Shown here: in pieces, positions 1-7,800 of the stretch
How positions within the stretch are numbered: the stretch's first letter is position 1
Layout of the letters: each line of letters opens with the position of its first letter
Assembly (NCBI GenBank): GCA_021776805.1
Contig: JAJFFD010000053.1
Location: forward strand, 1 to 45,326
Direction: 5' to 3'
Source of the DNA: Planctomycetota bacterium
Lineage (GTDB): Bacteria > Planctomycetota > UBA1135 > UBA2386
Length of the DNA stretch: 45,326 bases
Position numbers and translations under genes: made by a program
Notes under the pieces: model-generated
What the model saw: only the letters and a program-made list of their open reading frames with translations
The model's database searches: none
Told to the model about the DNA's origin: nothing

Positions 1-1
1 G

Positions 2-289
2 CTCAAGAGCGTCTTCGGTTTTGATGATATCGACTTCGAGTCCGCCGAGTTCTCACGCAAGTTCTACGTGCAGAGCCCAGACAAGCGCTTCGCCTACGAT
101 GTCTGCCATCCACGCATGCTGGAGTTCTTGTTGGCGGAGAATCCGGGTCTCATCGATATCGAGAAAGGTCGCTGCTGCATTAGCGGTGGATACTCGCGCT
201 GGAAGCCGGAGGAGTTCGAGGCTGAGCTCGACTTCCTCCTGCGCTTTCTCGAGCTATGGCCTGAGCACCTCACCAGTGAGTTGAACTGA
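2..289 (+). CDS. C-terminal part of an unknown protein (DUF3137-like)
   Basis: The reading frame is open from base 2 and ends at a TGA at 287-289, so only the last 95 residues are in the window and the start lies upstream. The segment describes an acidic stretch (GFDDIDFESAEFSRKFYV) followed by a pattern in which a residue run is compared with a lower limit (RFAYDVCHPRMLEFLLAE). This wording resembles the conserved core of DUF3137-type proteins, which often sit next to lemA; the match is from memory and only moderately sure. The stop lies 3 bases before the lemA start codon, so the two genes are almost certainly co-transcribed. No catalytic function can be assigned. Confidence 0.6.
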   Translation, partial: LKSVFGFDDIDFESAEFSRKFYVQSPDKRFAYDVCHPRMLEFLLAENPGLIDIEKGRCCISGGYSRWKPEEFEAELDFLLRFLELWPEHLTSELN

Positions 290-292
290 AGC

Positions 293-871
293 ATGGACAA
301 TCCCTTTCTCATCGGCCTGGTCGTCGTTCTGGTCTTGTCCTTGGTTTGGTTCATCGCCAACTACAATCGTTTCGTGCGCCTGCAGAACCACCTGAAGGAG
401 AGCTGGTCAGATATCGATGTGGAGTTGAAGCGGCGCTACGAGTTGATCCCTAACCTTGTTGCGACGGTGAAGGGCTATGCCAAGCACGAGCAGGAGACCC
501 TGGAGAAGGTCATCCAGTTGCGCAATCGGGCCATGGCCAACCATGGAGCCGCTGCCTCGCAGGCCGCTGACGAGGGGGTGATGTTGCAGGGATTGAAGGG
601 GGTCTTCGCCCTGGCCGAGGGTTATCCCGAGTTGAAGGCGGACGCGAATTTCCTCGCATTACAAAAAGAGTTGAGCCTGACCGAGGATCGCATCGCTGCG
701 GCGCGGCGCTTCTTCAATGCCAATGTGCGCGATCTTCGTCAGCTGCGTGAGATGTTCCCTAGCTCCATCATTGCCAGCATCTTCAAGATCGAAGAACCGA
801 CCTTCTTCGAGCTGGAAAGTGATGTGGAAAGAGTCGTTCCAAGGGTGGACCTGTTACCGAAAGACAGCTGA
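293..871 (+). CDS. lemA: LemA family protein
   Basis: The 192-residue product has one N-terminal membrane segment (about residues 5-22) followed by a helical cytoplasmic or periplasmic domain with the LemA hallmarks: YNRFVRLQNHLKESWSDIDV, then RRYELIPNLVATVKGYA and a K-x-IQLRNRA segment. LemA proteins form a short transmembrane plus four-helix-type domain; their biochemical role is unknown. Length and motif order are typical of the family. It begins 3 bases after the preceding gene, so both probably form one unit that may extend left of the window. The assignment to the family is secure, the function is not. Confidence 0.93.
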   Translation: MDNPFLIGLVVVLVLSLVWFIANYNRFVRLQNHLKESWSDIDVELKRRYELIPNLVATVKGYAKHEQETLEKVIQLRNRAMANHGAAASQAADEGVMLQGLKGVFALAEGYPELKADANFLALQKELSLTEDRIAAARRFFNANVRDLRQLREMFPSSIIASIFKIEEPTFFELESDVERVVPRVDLLPKDS

Positions 872-931
872 GAGCTTCTTGCTGGGGGCAGACCCGAGAC
901 CGTGCATGTAGTACACTCACCCTTGCCCAAC

Positions 932-1732
932 ATGACTCGCCCTCACACCAAGACCCTTGTCGCGACCGCCCTCCTCGCAAGTCTTTCAGGCTTGGGCTGC
1001 CATAGCAGCGACAATGTGAGTTGGTTCGTGGTCTCCAATCCCTCGGGGGATCCAAATGACCCGAACAATCCGAACTCAGGCGGTGGGACGGTAGGGATCA
1101 TCAAGACGGCGCAGACATTACCTCCTCAGCAGGGTCCTTCTCAGAAGGGTCAATTGCCGGGCTCAGCAGATAAGGATGCTGCGGCCGGGACGGATCAGGT
1201 CCTGCCTCGCTACGTGGAACAGTTCATGGGGGCGACGCGGCTGGCGCTAGAAGGCCGTCATGATGTCGACCTGGGGAGCCTTCTCTTGGAGCAGGCGCAA
1301 ATTGCTCTGCGAGAGGATGCAGATGCAGATGCGGATGCGGATGCGGCAAGTCTTCCGGTGATCGAGATCTTGGAGCGCCTCGAGTCCCTCGAGCCGGACT
1401 CAGAGTTCCCTGAATATGAGCGGGCCAGGCAGGCTGCAGCTTCCCTGCGCATGAGTCTGGCGACCATCAATCTTCTCCTCGCCTTGGAAGAGCCGAATTC
1501 CCCATTGGCCGATCTCGCGCCGATTCCCAGTGCTCTGCCAATGGCGGATCCCTTGGAAGACTTCGATACTGTGACGGGCGAGAGGGTCTTGCGCGAAGAA
1601 TTCGTGATGGCAGCCCGGGTGCAGATTCGAGCCGCTCGAGCGAACTATGCCGCAGCGCATTCTGACCGCCAGCCTGATGCCACGGCCTTCCTGGTCTGGG
1701 TCGAAGGCCTGGCCGAAGTCTTCAGCCTCTAG
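932..1732 (+). CDS. Predicted lipoprotein with an Asp-Ala repeat
   Basis: I chose the ATG at 932 because it directly precedes a signal peptide (MTRPHTKTLVATALLASLSG) ending in a lipobox with cysteine (LGC), so the mature protein should be lipid-anchored; an in-frame ATG at 902 would add ten residues in front of the signal. After the cysteine comes a low-complexity Asn/Pro/Asp/Gly linker (DPNDPNNPNSGGG), then an acidic, helical region. Five GATGC(A/G) units at 1316-1345 encode (Asp-Ala)5. The rest is Ala/Leu/Glu-rich, probably helical, with no motif I recognise. It starts 60 bases after lemA and may be co-transcribed with it. Function unknown. Confidence 0.75.
   Translation: MTRPHTKTLVATALLASLSGLGCHSSDNVSWFVVSNPSGDPNDPNNPNSGGGTVGIIKTAQTLPPQQGPSQKGQLPGSADKDAAAGTDQVLPRYVEQFMGATRLALEGRHDVDLGSLLLEQAQIALREDADADADADAASLPVIEILERLESLEPDSEFPEYERARQAAASLRMSLATINLLLALEEPNSPLADLAPIPSALPMADPLEDFDTVTGERVLREEFVMAARVQIRAARANYAAAHSDRQPDATAFLVWVEGLAEVFSL
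1316..1345 (+). repeat. Hexanucleotide tandem repeat, 5 units of GATGC(A/G)
   Basis: Two GATGCA units are followed by three GATGCG units without interruption, in frame with the surrounding lipoprotein gene and encoding (Asp-Ala)5. A change of unit number would keep the frame, so the locus could vary in length among strains without destroying the protein. Confidence 0.9.
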
Positions 1733-1794
1733 GGGCTGAGAATTGTTCGCGTCCGAGCTCTGCAGCCCTTGGAACATGGGGAAGGTGTGTTCCA

Positions 1795-2223
1795 ATGGTC
1801 GATCGTTTCGCCATGGCCGTTACCTATCTAAGCAGAGTTCCTGATTCGAAGAGCTATCACCGGCTCTTCGAGAGCACGGGATGGAATGAACGCTACGCCG
1901 CCAGCCACCCAGAGCTGGCTCGGGCATTGGCTGACAGTTGGCACTTCGTGACGGCTGAGGATGGCCAACGCCTCATCGGTAGTGGGCGCATCATCTCGGA
2001 TGGTGTCCTCTATGCCCTGATCTTGGACGTCATGGTGGACCCGCAGTACCGAGGTCAGGGCATTGGTCGGGAGATCATGACGCGCCTGGTCGCCGAAGTA
2101 CGCGAAGCCTGCATCCGTGATGTGATGCTCTTCAGCGCCAAGGGCCATGCGGACTTCTATGCCAAATTCGGCTTCGAAGCCCGACCGAACGATGCGCCGG
2201 GCATGGTGCTGAGGGATATGTAG
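1795..2223 (+). CDS. GNAT family N-acetyltransferase
   Basis: The 142-residue protein carries the acetyl-CoA binding motif A of the GNAT fold, seen as VDPQYRGQGIGREIMTRLV near residues 81-99, preceded by a strand (LYALILDVMV) and followed by a C-terminal segment ending in F-Y-x-K-F-G-F, typical of small acetyltransferases. The acceptor substrate cannot be told. The ATG at 1795 has GGAAGG nine bases upstream; a second in-frame ATG at 1813 is possible. The gene stands alone between an upstream lipoprotein gene and a convergent gene whose stop is only 8 bases away. Confidence 0.9.
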   Translation: MVDRFAMAVTYLSRVPDSKSYHRLFESTGWNERYAASHPELARALADSWHFVTAEDGQRLIGSGRIISDGVLYALILDVMVDPQYRGQGIGREIMTRLVAEVREACIRDVMLFSAKGHADFYAKFGFEARPNDAPGMVLRDM

Positions 2224-2225
2224 GG

Positions 2226-2245
2226 TCGGTCTCAACGGGGACCGA
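2226..2245. terminator. Short inverted repeat between convergent genes
   Basis: TCGGTC at 2226-2231 and GACCGA at 2240-2245 form a perfect 6-base stem with an 8-base loop exactly between and over the two convergent gene ends. No T-run follows, so this is at best a weak, bidirectional transcription end signal. Confidence 0.25.
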
Positions 2246-4337
2246 GTCTTAGCTCCTGGCCCGAGGCGATGGTGAAATCGTCGCGATAGTTTTCATTGCC
2301 ACCGACGAGAATTCTCAGGGTCCAGGTGCCGGCGGGCACGCTGACGAGCATTTCTGACTCGATCCCCGGAGGCATGAAGAAGCCCTGCTGCTGAATGATG
2401 CCCTGGTGCAGGAGCTCGAAAGTGACCGGCTTGTCTGCCGGTGGGTGATGGATGGTGAGCCTGCCCGAATCAGCGAGGCCTAGGATCAGGTTGCGCATTT
2501 CACGACCTGGGAGGACTTCCAATCCTGGGATCAAGACCGACTGGCCCCTGCGATCGTTGGCGCTCACATCCCAGGTTCCAGATTGCAGACCTGTCGCGCT
2601 GAAGCGTCCGTCCAGATCCGTGTGAAAGCCGATTTCATGGTCTCCTGCTCGTAGATACATGCTGACCCAGGCCCGGAGTGGGGAGCCGTCTGCGGCGGAT
2701 TGGACCTGTCCCGAGATACTCCCGGCAATCTCCGCGTAGCGCAGAAGCAGTCCTTCCTTCGGTGCGAGACTGCGCACCGGGGAGGCCATTCCCAGTCGGC
2801 TGTCGAAGATTGACGAACTGATGTCGTAGTCGCCGGGCGGCAGAGGTCCCAGTCGGAAGCTGCCGTCGGCCTGAGTCTTCACGCTCGTCTGGTATTCATC
2901 TTCTACATGTCTGGCTCGGAGGAGAGAGTCGATCACCGGTTGGTTCTCGGGTCCTAGGACCTGACCGCTGATGAAGACTTGGGTCCAGGTGTGGATTACT
3001 ATGGGTTCCGGTGCGCGTCCTGGCAGGAGCTCCACCAGCACACATGAGGCAGTGCAGGGGAAACTGTCGAGCCCGGGTCGTGGTTGCACCCCGACCAGCC
3101 GGTAGCCAGGAGGCATGTCTTCGAAGGTGAACCTACCATCAGCATCCGTGTAGGTAGCTGGATGGTTGCGGTTAGAGCTCCAGGGGGGCATGCGACTCGG
3201 AGCCACAGCTGCTTGACTGGGTTGCGCGCCGATCCGAAGGGCGGAAATGCCTTGACCCTCCTCGTCGACGACGCGGCCGACAAGAGTCTGGCCCTCGCCA
3301 AGGGGTAACTTGAAGCTTGCCTTGTTGCTGCCGGTCTTCAAGAAGATTGCTTGGCTCGGGCTTGTGTTCCGGTTGCCCTCTGCCTTGATGGTGACCTGTA
3401 GCGGAACGTTGACTGGCAGGTCTTCGAGGCGGGCATGCCCAGCAAGATCCGTTTCACCCCTGTAGCTCTGCATGAAGGTTCCTCGATGCAGGCCTATGGG
3501 AAAGGAGATGAGTCGGCTCTGGTGTTCGAGGAGAACGTCTGCTTTGGGCACAGGCCGGCCGTCTGAGAAGGTGACCGTTACATCCAAGCTTGCTGACTTC
3601 GTCAGCGGAATGTCCAGGGCCCGATCCGAGGTCTCATGTCCTGTGGTCAAGGGAACGATCACCGGCGAATAGCCTGGCTCGATTAGCTTGACGTATCCTT
3701 GTTCTCGGTCACCTTGGATAGCGAAGCTGCCGTCTGCAGCGCTGAACTGAGTTTGGGCATGGAAGGCGCCCTGGAAGTTGTGAACTTGGATCTTCGCGCC
3801 CGGGACCGGGCGTTCGCCGAGGACCAGTCGGCCGTAGAAGCTCAGGTCTGTCGCGGATCTAAGGCTGATAAGCAGCTCCTTCCGCTCGACCGCTGGGATC
3901 TCGATGCGACCGCTGACCGCTTGCAGGGTTTGATCCCTTGATTGGGTGCTCAGGAAGTACCGTCCAGCTGCGATCTGAAACTTCACCTGGCCAGCTGCGT
4001 CCGTCTCGCCTTGGAGCTGGTCGATCACAATCAAGATTTCCGGGAGAGGGCGTCCACTCGCTTCCTCTCGGACCGAGATCATCAGCTCAACCAGGCCCTC
4101 TGCAGGTTTCCCAGGGTCTGGGTCCTCGCCACCTGCCAGGGGTTCTTCCGCCAAGGATCGATCGGTCCCGCCTTCCTGCAGGTCACCCCTAGTCGAGTCG
4201 AAGCTGTCAGCGGAAGTGGGAAGATCTCTGGCAGCTGGATCTGGTTGCACATACCCACCACCCCACAGCCAGATCACTGGCAGCAGGATCAGGGCGAGAA
4301 TGCCGAAGACAATGAGCGCTCGAGTCGCGGGCTGCAT
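2232..4337 (-). CDS. Membrane-anchored protein with carboxypeptidase-regulatory-like repeats
   Basis: From the ATG at 4337 the 701-residue product starts with one transmembrane segment (about residues 7-25, ALIVFGILALILLPVIWLW), an acidic Asp/Gly/Pro linker, and then at least six beta-sandwich repeats of the CarboxypepD_reg type. Each repeat shows the pattern G-x-V-x-D/G-x2-G-x-P-(V/L)-x-A followed by T-D-A-D-G-R/S-F and L-P-P-G-x-Y, for example YTDADGRFTFEDMPPGYRL and LPPGDYDI. There are no metal-binding or catalytic residues of a peptidase. The bulk should lie outside the cytoplasm. It is the sigma-less relative of the genes at 9052-11601 and 28310-31342. The frame stays open upstream to 4505, but those codons overlap the divergent dehydratase gene, so the later start is preferred. 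Confidence 0.8.
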   Translation of the reverse strand: MQPATRALIVFGILALILLPVIWLWGGGYVQPDPAARDLPTSADSFDSTRGDLQEGGTDRSLAEEPLAGGEDPDPGKPAEGLVELMISVREEASGRPLPEILIVIDQLQGETDAAGQVKFQIAAGRYFLSTQSRDQTLQAVSGRIEIPAVERKELLISLRSATDLSFYGRLVLGERPVPGAKIQVHNFQGAFHAQTQFSAADGSFAIQGDREQGYVKLIEPGYSPVIVPLTTGHETSDRALDIPLTKSASLDVTVTFSDGRPVPKADVLLEHQSRLISFPIGLHRGTFMQSYRGETDLAGHARLEDLPVNVPLQVTIKAEGNRNTSPSQAIFLKTGSNKASFKLPLGEGQTLVGRVVDEEGQGISALRIGAQPSQAAVAPSRMPPWSSNRNHPATYTDADGRFTFEDMPPGYRLVGVQPRPGLDSFPCTASCVLVELLPGRAPEPIVIHTWTQVFISGQVLGPENQPVIDSLLRARHVEDEYQTSVKTQADGSFRLGPLPPGDYDISSSIFDSRLGMASPVRSLAPKEGLLLRYAEIAGSISGQVQSAADGSPLRAWVSMYLRAGDHEIGFHTDLDGRFSATGLQSGTWDVSANDRRGQSVLIPGLEVLPGREMRNLILGLADSGRLTIHHPPADKPVTFELLHQGIIQQQGFFMPPGIESEMLVSVPAGTWTLRILVGGNENYRDDFTIASGQELRLGPR

Positions 4338-4422
4338 GAGGGGCTTGGATCTAAGAGCCGCAGAGCTGCCAGGATGTAAGGCAGCAATCAAAGTATCCTC
4401 TCCGGATGCTAGGATGCTCGCC

Positions 4423-4719
4423 ATGCCTCGCCCAGAGAAGCTCTCCCAAGACGACCTCCAGACTGCCCTCGAGACCCTCGAATCCTGGTCCCTCGACCAA
4501 GGCAAGCTTTACCGGGAGTTCAAGTTCAAGGACTTCGTGACGGCCTTTGCCTTCATGGCCAAGGTCGCCGAGCTTGCCGAGGAGATGAATCACCATCCCG
4601 AGTGGTTCAATGTCTACAGCACTCTCCGTGTGCACCTACAGACCCATGACGCCGGCGGCATCACGCAGCTGGATCTGGATTTGGCCGGGCGTATGAACCA
4701 GGTCTTGGCGGCAGGCTAG
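4423..4719 (+). CDS. phhB: Pterin-4a-carbinolamine dehydratase
   Basis: The 98-residue protein has the full family pattern: an N-terminal helix-containing segment, FKDFVTAFAFMAKVAELAEE, the active-site MNHHPEW motif (His57, His58), then NVYSTLRVHLQTHDAGGIT with His75. This enzyme dehydrates the 4a-hydroxy-tetrahydropterin formed by aromatic amino acid hydroxylases; many bacteria without such hydroxylases also carry it. No hydroxylase is seen nearby. The start ATG at 4423 matches the usual family length; a TAGGAT element ends 7 bases upstream, which suggests a transcript with little or no leader. It is divergent from the repeat protein, 85 bases apart. Confidence 0.93.
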   Translation: MPRPEKLSQDDLQTALETLESWSLDQGKLYREFKFKDFVTAFAFMAKVAELAEEMNHHPEWFNVYSTLRVHLQTHDAGGITQLDLDLAGRMNQVLAAG

Positions 4720-4787
4720 GACTGCAACTGCGCGAGAATCGCTAGGGGAATGGAAAATAGTCCAGGGGACTTGCGCAGCTGCTCTTG

Positions 4788-4825
4788 CTCAAGATATGAA
4801 TATGAATTCAGATTCATATCAAGAG
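4788..4825. promoter_or_regulatory. Palindromic operator candidate upstream of tetR-type gene
   Basis: GATATGAAT (4793-4801) and ATTCATATC (4812-4820) are a perfect 9-base inverted repeat with a 10-base spacer; after two mismatched pairs it continues with CTC (4788-4790) and GAG (4823-4825). The spacer contains a further small palindrome, TGAATTCA (4803-4810). The element is much richer in A+T than its surroundings and ends 7 bases before the regulator start codon, as expected for an autoregulatory TetR site. Confidence 0.7.
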
Positions 4826-4832
4826 CGAAGCC

Positions 4833-5483
4833 ATGGAAGCGAGTCAGATTCCCAATCCCCCGCAGCAGGGTCGAGCGAAGGCCACCTTGGAGCGCATCCT
4901 GAGTGCTACCGAAGCCTTGCTCGCAGACGGTCTTTTCGAGGAGATCACCATGGCCCAGATTGCCGCAGAGGCTGGAGTCTCGGTGGGAACGATCTATACG
5001 CGTTTTCCTAGCAAGACCGAGGTCTTGCCAGCTCTCTTCGAGCGTCACGATGCTCAGGTTGGAGTTCAGGTCGAGAAGCTCCTTGGCGAATTGCGGGCTG
5101 ATCCGAGGATGGGTCTCGCTCAACGGATCGAGGCGGTGGTTGGCTTCAGTGTCAGTTATCACCGCCGACGCCGAGGCCTATTGCGGGCCCTCACCATGTA
5201 CACCTGGCAGAACCCGGATGCGATCCCGCCGGAGATTCTCGCCGAGCGAGGCAAGCAGTACCGAGCTGTGGCAGAGCTTCTCGTCGGCGACGGTCGCGAC
5301 ATCGGCCATCCGGATCCACAGACCGCAATTCCCTTCGCGATGAGCCTGGTCGCCTCGGCATGCAAGGATCGCATCCTCTTCTCAGAGCTCAATCCCACGC
5401 CGCAACGTCCGCGAAGCTACGCGGACTTTGTCCGCGAGCTCAGCAGTAATCTTTACCTCTACCTGTCAGCCAAGAAGGCTTGA
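4833..5483 (+). CDS. TetR family transcriptional regulator
   Basis: The 216-residue protein has a TetR DNA-binding head: RAKATLERILSATEALLADG, then FEEITMAQIAAEAGVS-x-GTIYTRFPSK with the helix-turn-helix at about residues 38-57. The C-terminal 140 residues are helical and form the ligand and dimer domain; the ligand is not predictable. A strong palindrome lies just upstream (4788-4825) and is the likely autoregulatory operator. The stop codon TGA at 5481-5483 is 5 bases before the ATG of the serine hydrolase, so the two form an operon. By analogy with other TetR systems it represses until a small molecule binds. Confidence 0.92.
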   Translation: MEASQIPNPPQQGRAKATLERILSATEALLADGLFEEITMAQIAAEAGVSVGTIYTRFPSKTEVLPALFERHDAQVGVQVEKLLGELRADPRMGLAQRIEAVVGFSVSYHRRRRGLLRALTMYTWQNPDAIPPEILAERGKQYRAVAELLVGDGRDIGHPDPQTAIPFAMSLVASACKDRILFSELNPTPQRPRSYADFVRELSSNLYLYLSAKKA

Positions 5484-5488
5484 TTCAT

Positions 5489-6622
5489 ATGCAACAGAGC
5501 AGCCCACGTCATCTCCTCAGCCTCCTCATGGGCACGATCCTCCTCCCCTCAATCGTCGCCCAGGATTCTGTCGCCGCTTCCTCGGAATTGGACCAGGCGA
5601 TGTTGGCAGTCATGGAGAAGCAAGGCATCCCTGGCCTCTGCGTCGGAGTGTTACGCGGCGAAGATGTGCTCTATCGTAAGGCCTTCGGCTTCCGTGATCT
5701 GGCCAGCAAGAAGGAGATGACCTGCGAGACCCTCTTTCAGGTGGGTTCCGTGAGCAAGACCTTCACTGCCACCATGATGGCGCAGCTCATGGAAGAGGAG
5801 CTCTTGCGTCTCGAGGATCCGGTACGGGTGTACCTACCGGAGAAGCTAGCTCTGGATGAGGCAGTTGCCGAGATCACTCTCCTGCAACTCGCCAGCCATT
5901 CATCGGGGTTGCCGCGGAATCCAATCAACCGGCGAGACCTGCCCAATAGCCCTGGGGTCATGTTGCCCTATTCGACCAAGGAACTTTACCTGGGCCTCGA
6001 AGGGACCAGACTGAGTCATGATCCCGGGGTGCGATGGGGCTACTCGAATCTCGGCTATGCGCTCCTCGGGCACGTCCTCGAACAGGCCTCCGGTGAGGAC
6101 TACGCCACGCTTCTCGCGGAGAGAATCGTTCGACCTCTTGGACTCGAAGACACGGGCGTCTATCCGAGTGAAGATCAGCTGAGTCGGATGGCGACGCACT
6201 ACTGGCCCGAAGACAAGGAGCTTCAGGGTCGGGAGCCTTGGGTCTTCGGTGAGGTGGTTGGCTTTGCCGCTGTCTTTTCCACTTTAGACGACCTGGGGAT
6301 CTATCTCCGGGCCTGGTATCAAGGGGTCGAAGGCACTCTCGGCCTGAGCGCCGAGACTCTGGAGGCCCTGCAGACCGGAGTCGTCCCCATCGACGCGAGC
6401 CGTGGTCGCAACATGTCTCCGGGCTGGTTCATCGACAGCTTCCCCGGGGTGGGTGCGGTGATCGGGCACGGTGGCGAAGTGGATGGCCATAGTTGCTGCA
6501 TCGCTTACCTGCCCAAGCAGAAGGCCGGAATCATCGTCCTCGCTAATATGGGCGGGAACTCTGCCGAGGCCGCGATTCAGGTTCTCATGCAGAAATCCAT
6601 GCCGCTCCTGCTCAGTCGCTAG
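5489..6622 (+). CDS. Serine hydrolase, beta-lactamase / class C PBP-like
   Basis: The 377-residue product starts with a signal peptide (about residues 8-25), so it is exported. It carries the three motifs of the beta-lactamase-related fold: SVSK at 87-90 with the nucleophile serine and general-base lysine, YSN at 185-187, and HGG at 327-329 in place of the KTG triad. This group includes class C beta-lactamases, D-amino-peptide carboxypeptidases and esterases, so substrate cannot be assigned. The ATG at 5489 is preferred; a TTG at 5480 would overlap the upstream regulator. It is the second gene of a tetR operon, and ATTCATAT, a half of the upstream palindrome, lies at 5483-5490 across its start. 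Confidence 0.9.
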   Translation: MQQSSPRHLLSLLMGTILLPSIVAQDSVAASSELDQAMLAVMEKQGIPGLCVGVLRGEDVLYRKAFGFRDLASKKEMTCETLFQVGSVSKTFTATMMAQLMEEELLRLEDPVRVYLPEKLALDEAVAEITLLQLASHSSGLPRNPINRRDLPNSPGVMLPYSTKELYLGLEGTRLSHDPGVRWGYSNLGYALLGHVLEQASGEDYATLLAERIVRPLGLEDTGVYPSEDQLSRMATHYWPEDKELQGREPWVFGEVVGFAAVFSTLDDLGIYLRAWYQGVEGTLGLSAETLEALQTGVVPIDASRGRNMSPGWFIDSFPGVGAVIGHGGEVDGHSCCIAYLPKQKAGIIVLANMGGNSAEAAIQVLMQKSMPLLLSR

Positions 6623-6633
6623 TCGCGCTGGTC

Positions 6634-6650
6634 TTGGGCTTGGCGCCCAA
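6634..6650 (+). terminator. Hairpin after the serine hydrolase gene
   Basis: TTGGGC (6634-6639) and GCCCAA (6645-6650) form a perfect 6-base stem with a 5-base loop, 12 bases after the serine hydrolase stop and 18 bases before the next start. No T-tract follows, so termination or attenuation here is only a possibility. Confidence 0.3.
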
Positions 6651-6668
6651 ATCCTGGATGATGGTAGG

Positions 6669-7403
6669 GTGAGTTATCACCTCACCCTGCCAGACCGATC
6701 CGGGCCCGCTTTCAGAATCACTGTTCTCGGCCTCGTCCTTGCCAACGCAGTTCCCCTCTGTGGCGTGGCCTTCTTCGCTTGGCGGCTCTTCGACGTGCTC
6801 GCCCTGTACTGGGTGGAGAGCGGCATCATCGCCATCTACACCCTCTTGCGCATGGCGTTCTGTACCAACATGAATGGACCGAGAGGGACGGTCCTGGCGG
6901 GCTCCCTGCATGAGACTCAGCGGGGCGAGATCTTGGCGAGCAGTTTGACGAAGCTCTTCATGATGCCCTTCTTCTGCCTTCACTTCGGGATCTTCATGTT
7001 CGTGCACGGGGTGTTCCTCGTCGCACTCAGCGCTGAGGGGAGCCCCGGCCTTGCCTTTGAGTCCCCCCTCGGCCTGGTCTCCCAGCTCCTGGACCCGGCG
7101 GGGTCAGAGGGCTTTCGCTACGCCATCCTTGGATTGGTGCTCAGTCATGGGCTCTCCTTCTTCCTGAACTATGTTCGGAATGGCGAGTACCGCGGGGCTG
7201 TCCTGCAAGAGCTGATGATGGCGCCCTACGGCCGAATCCTGGTCATGCATCTGACCCTGCTGCTGGGCGCCTTCCTCTCCCTGGCATTCGGCGAGCCCTA
7301 TTACTTGCTACTGATCTTGATCTTGCTCAAGACCGTCGCAGATGTGCGCGCACACAAGCGCGAGCATCGTCGTCTGGCAGCAGCCGCGGCGATCAGGGAC
7401 TAG
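6669..7403 (+). CDS. DUF6498-like integral membrane protein
   Basis: The frame from the GTG at 6669 gives 244 residues with about five transmembrane stretches, including ITVLGLVLANAVPLCGVAFF, FFCLHFGIFMFVHGVFLVAL and YYLLLILILLKTV. The segment ALYWVESGIIAIYTLLRM just after the first helices, followed by KLFMMPFFCLHFGIF, fits the DUF6498 family as I remember it. No catalytic residue is obvious apart from the conserved W-V-E-S and H. The frame is open far upstream into the serine hydrolase gene, so the start is inferred from the end of that gene; no ATG fits. Function unknown. Confidence 0.7.
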   Translation: MSYHLTLPDRSGPAFRITVLGLVLANAVPLCGVAFFAWRLFDVLALYWVESGIIAIYTLLRMAFCTNMNGPRGTVLAGSLHETQRGEILASSLTKLFMMPFFCLHFGIFMFVHGVFLVALSAEGSPGLAFESPLGLVSQLLDPAGSEGFRYAILGLVLSHGLSFFLNYVRNGEYRGAVLQELMMAPYGRILVMHLTLLLGAFLSLAFGEPYYLLLILILLKTVADVRAHKREHRRLAAAAAIRD

Positions 7404-7432
7404 CCGAGACCAGGCAGCTCGGCCCGCCCGGA

Positions 7433-7765
7433 TCAGCCGTCCTCGCTTCCCCCGGGAATATCGTCCGTATCAGCCTCTTCGCCGCGAGCTTCTTCCTCAC
7501 CAGAGTCGACGAAGAGGTCATGGGTGGCCGTGATCGGCAGAATCGCCAGGTCAGCTGCCAGGCCAAAGCTGAAGTTCGCCAGCCAGGCGACCATGTAGAA
7601 GCCTGCGGAGGGGTTCGGATCTTCCCAGTCGATCTTCCGCCTCTCCGGGTCTTCTTCCGGGGTGAAGTTGTACTTGGTGGCAGGCCAGCTCCAATAATTG
7701 GGGCCGCTGCAAGCCGTGGCAAGGGAGGCTGCGAGGAGAGCACCGGCAAGCTTGAGTCTGATCAT
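7433..7765 (-). CDS. Small YceK/YidQ-like lipoprotein
   Basis: The 110-residue product begins with a signal peptide and lipobox (LAASLATAC, cysteine 19). The mature part contains a conserved-looking block, NPSAGFYMVAWLANFSFGLAADLAILPITATHDLF, that resembles the D-L-P-L-S-x-v-A-D-t-l-x-L-P core of the YceK/YidQ lipoprotein family. The C-terminus is very acidic (EEEARGEEADTDD). Family assignment is from the motif only. It is divergent from the duplicated membrane protein gene at 7914 and shares a 148-base promoter region with it that carries several palindromes. Confidence 0.75.
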   Translation of the reverse strand: MIRLKLAGALLAASLATACSGPNYWSWPATKYNFTPEEDPERRKIDWEDPNPSAGFYMVAWLANFSFGLAADLAILPITATHDLFVDSGEEEARGEEADTDDIPGGSEDG

Positions 7766-7800
7766 GGCTGGATCCGCGAAGGGCTAGATAGTATCTGCTG

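Noticed and set aside
1316-1345. The repeat as a CRISPR array or mobile element
   Set aside because: Units are 6 bases without spacers and lie in a coding frame.
6471-6668. Upstream extension of the DUF6498-like gene into the serine hydrolase gene
   Set aside because: The extra residues are Ser/Arg-rich, overlap the hydrolase in another frame and precede the hydrophobic core typical of the family.
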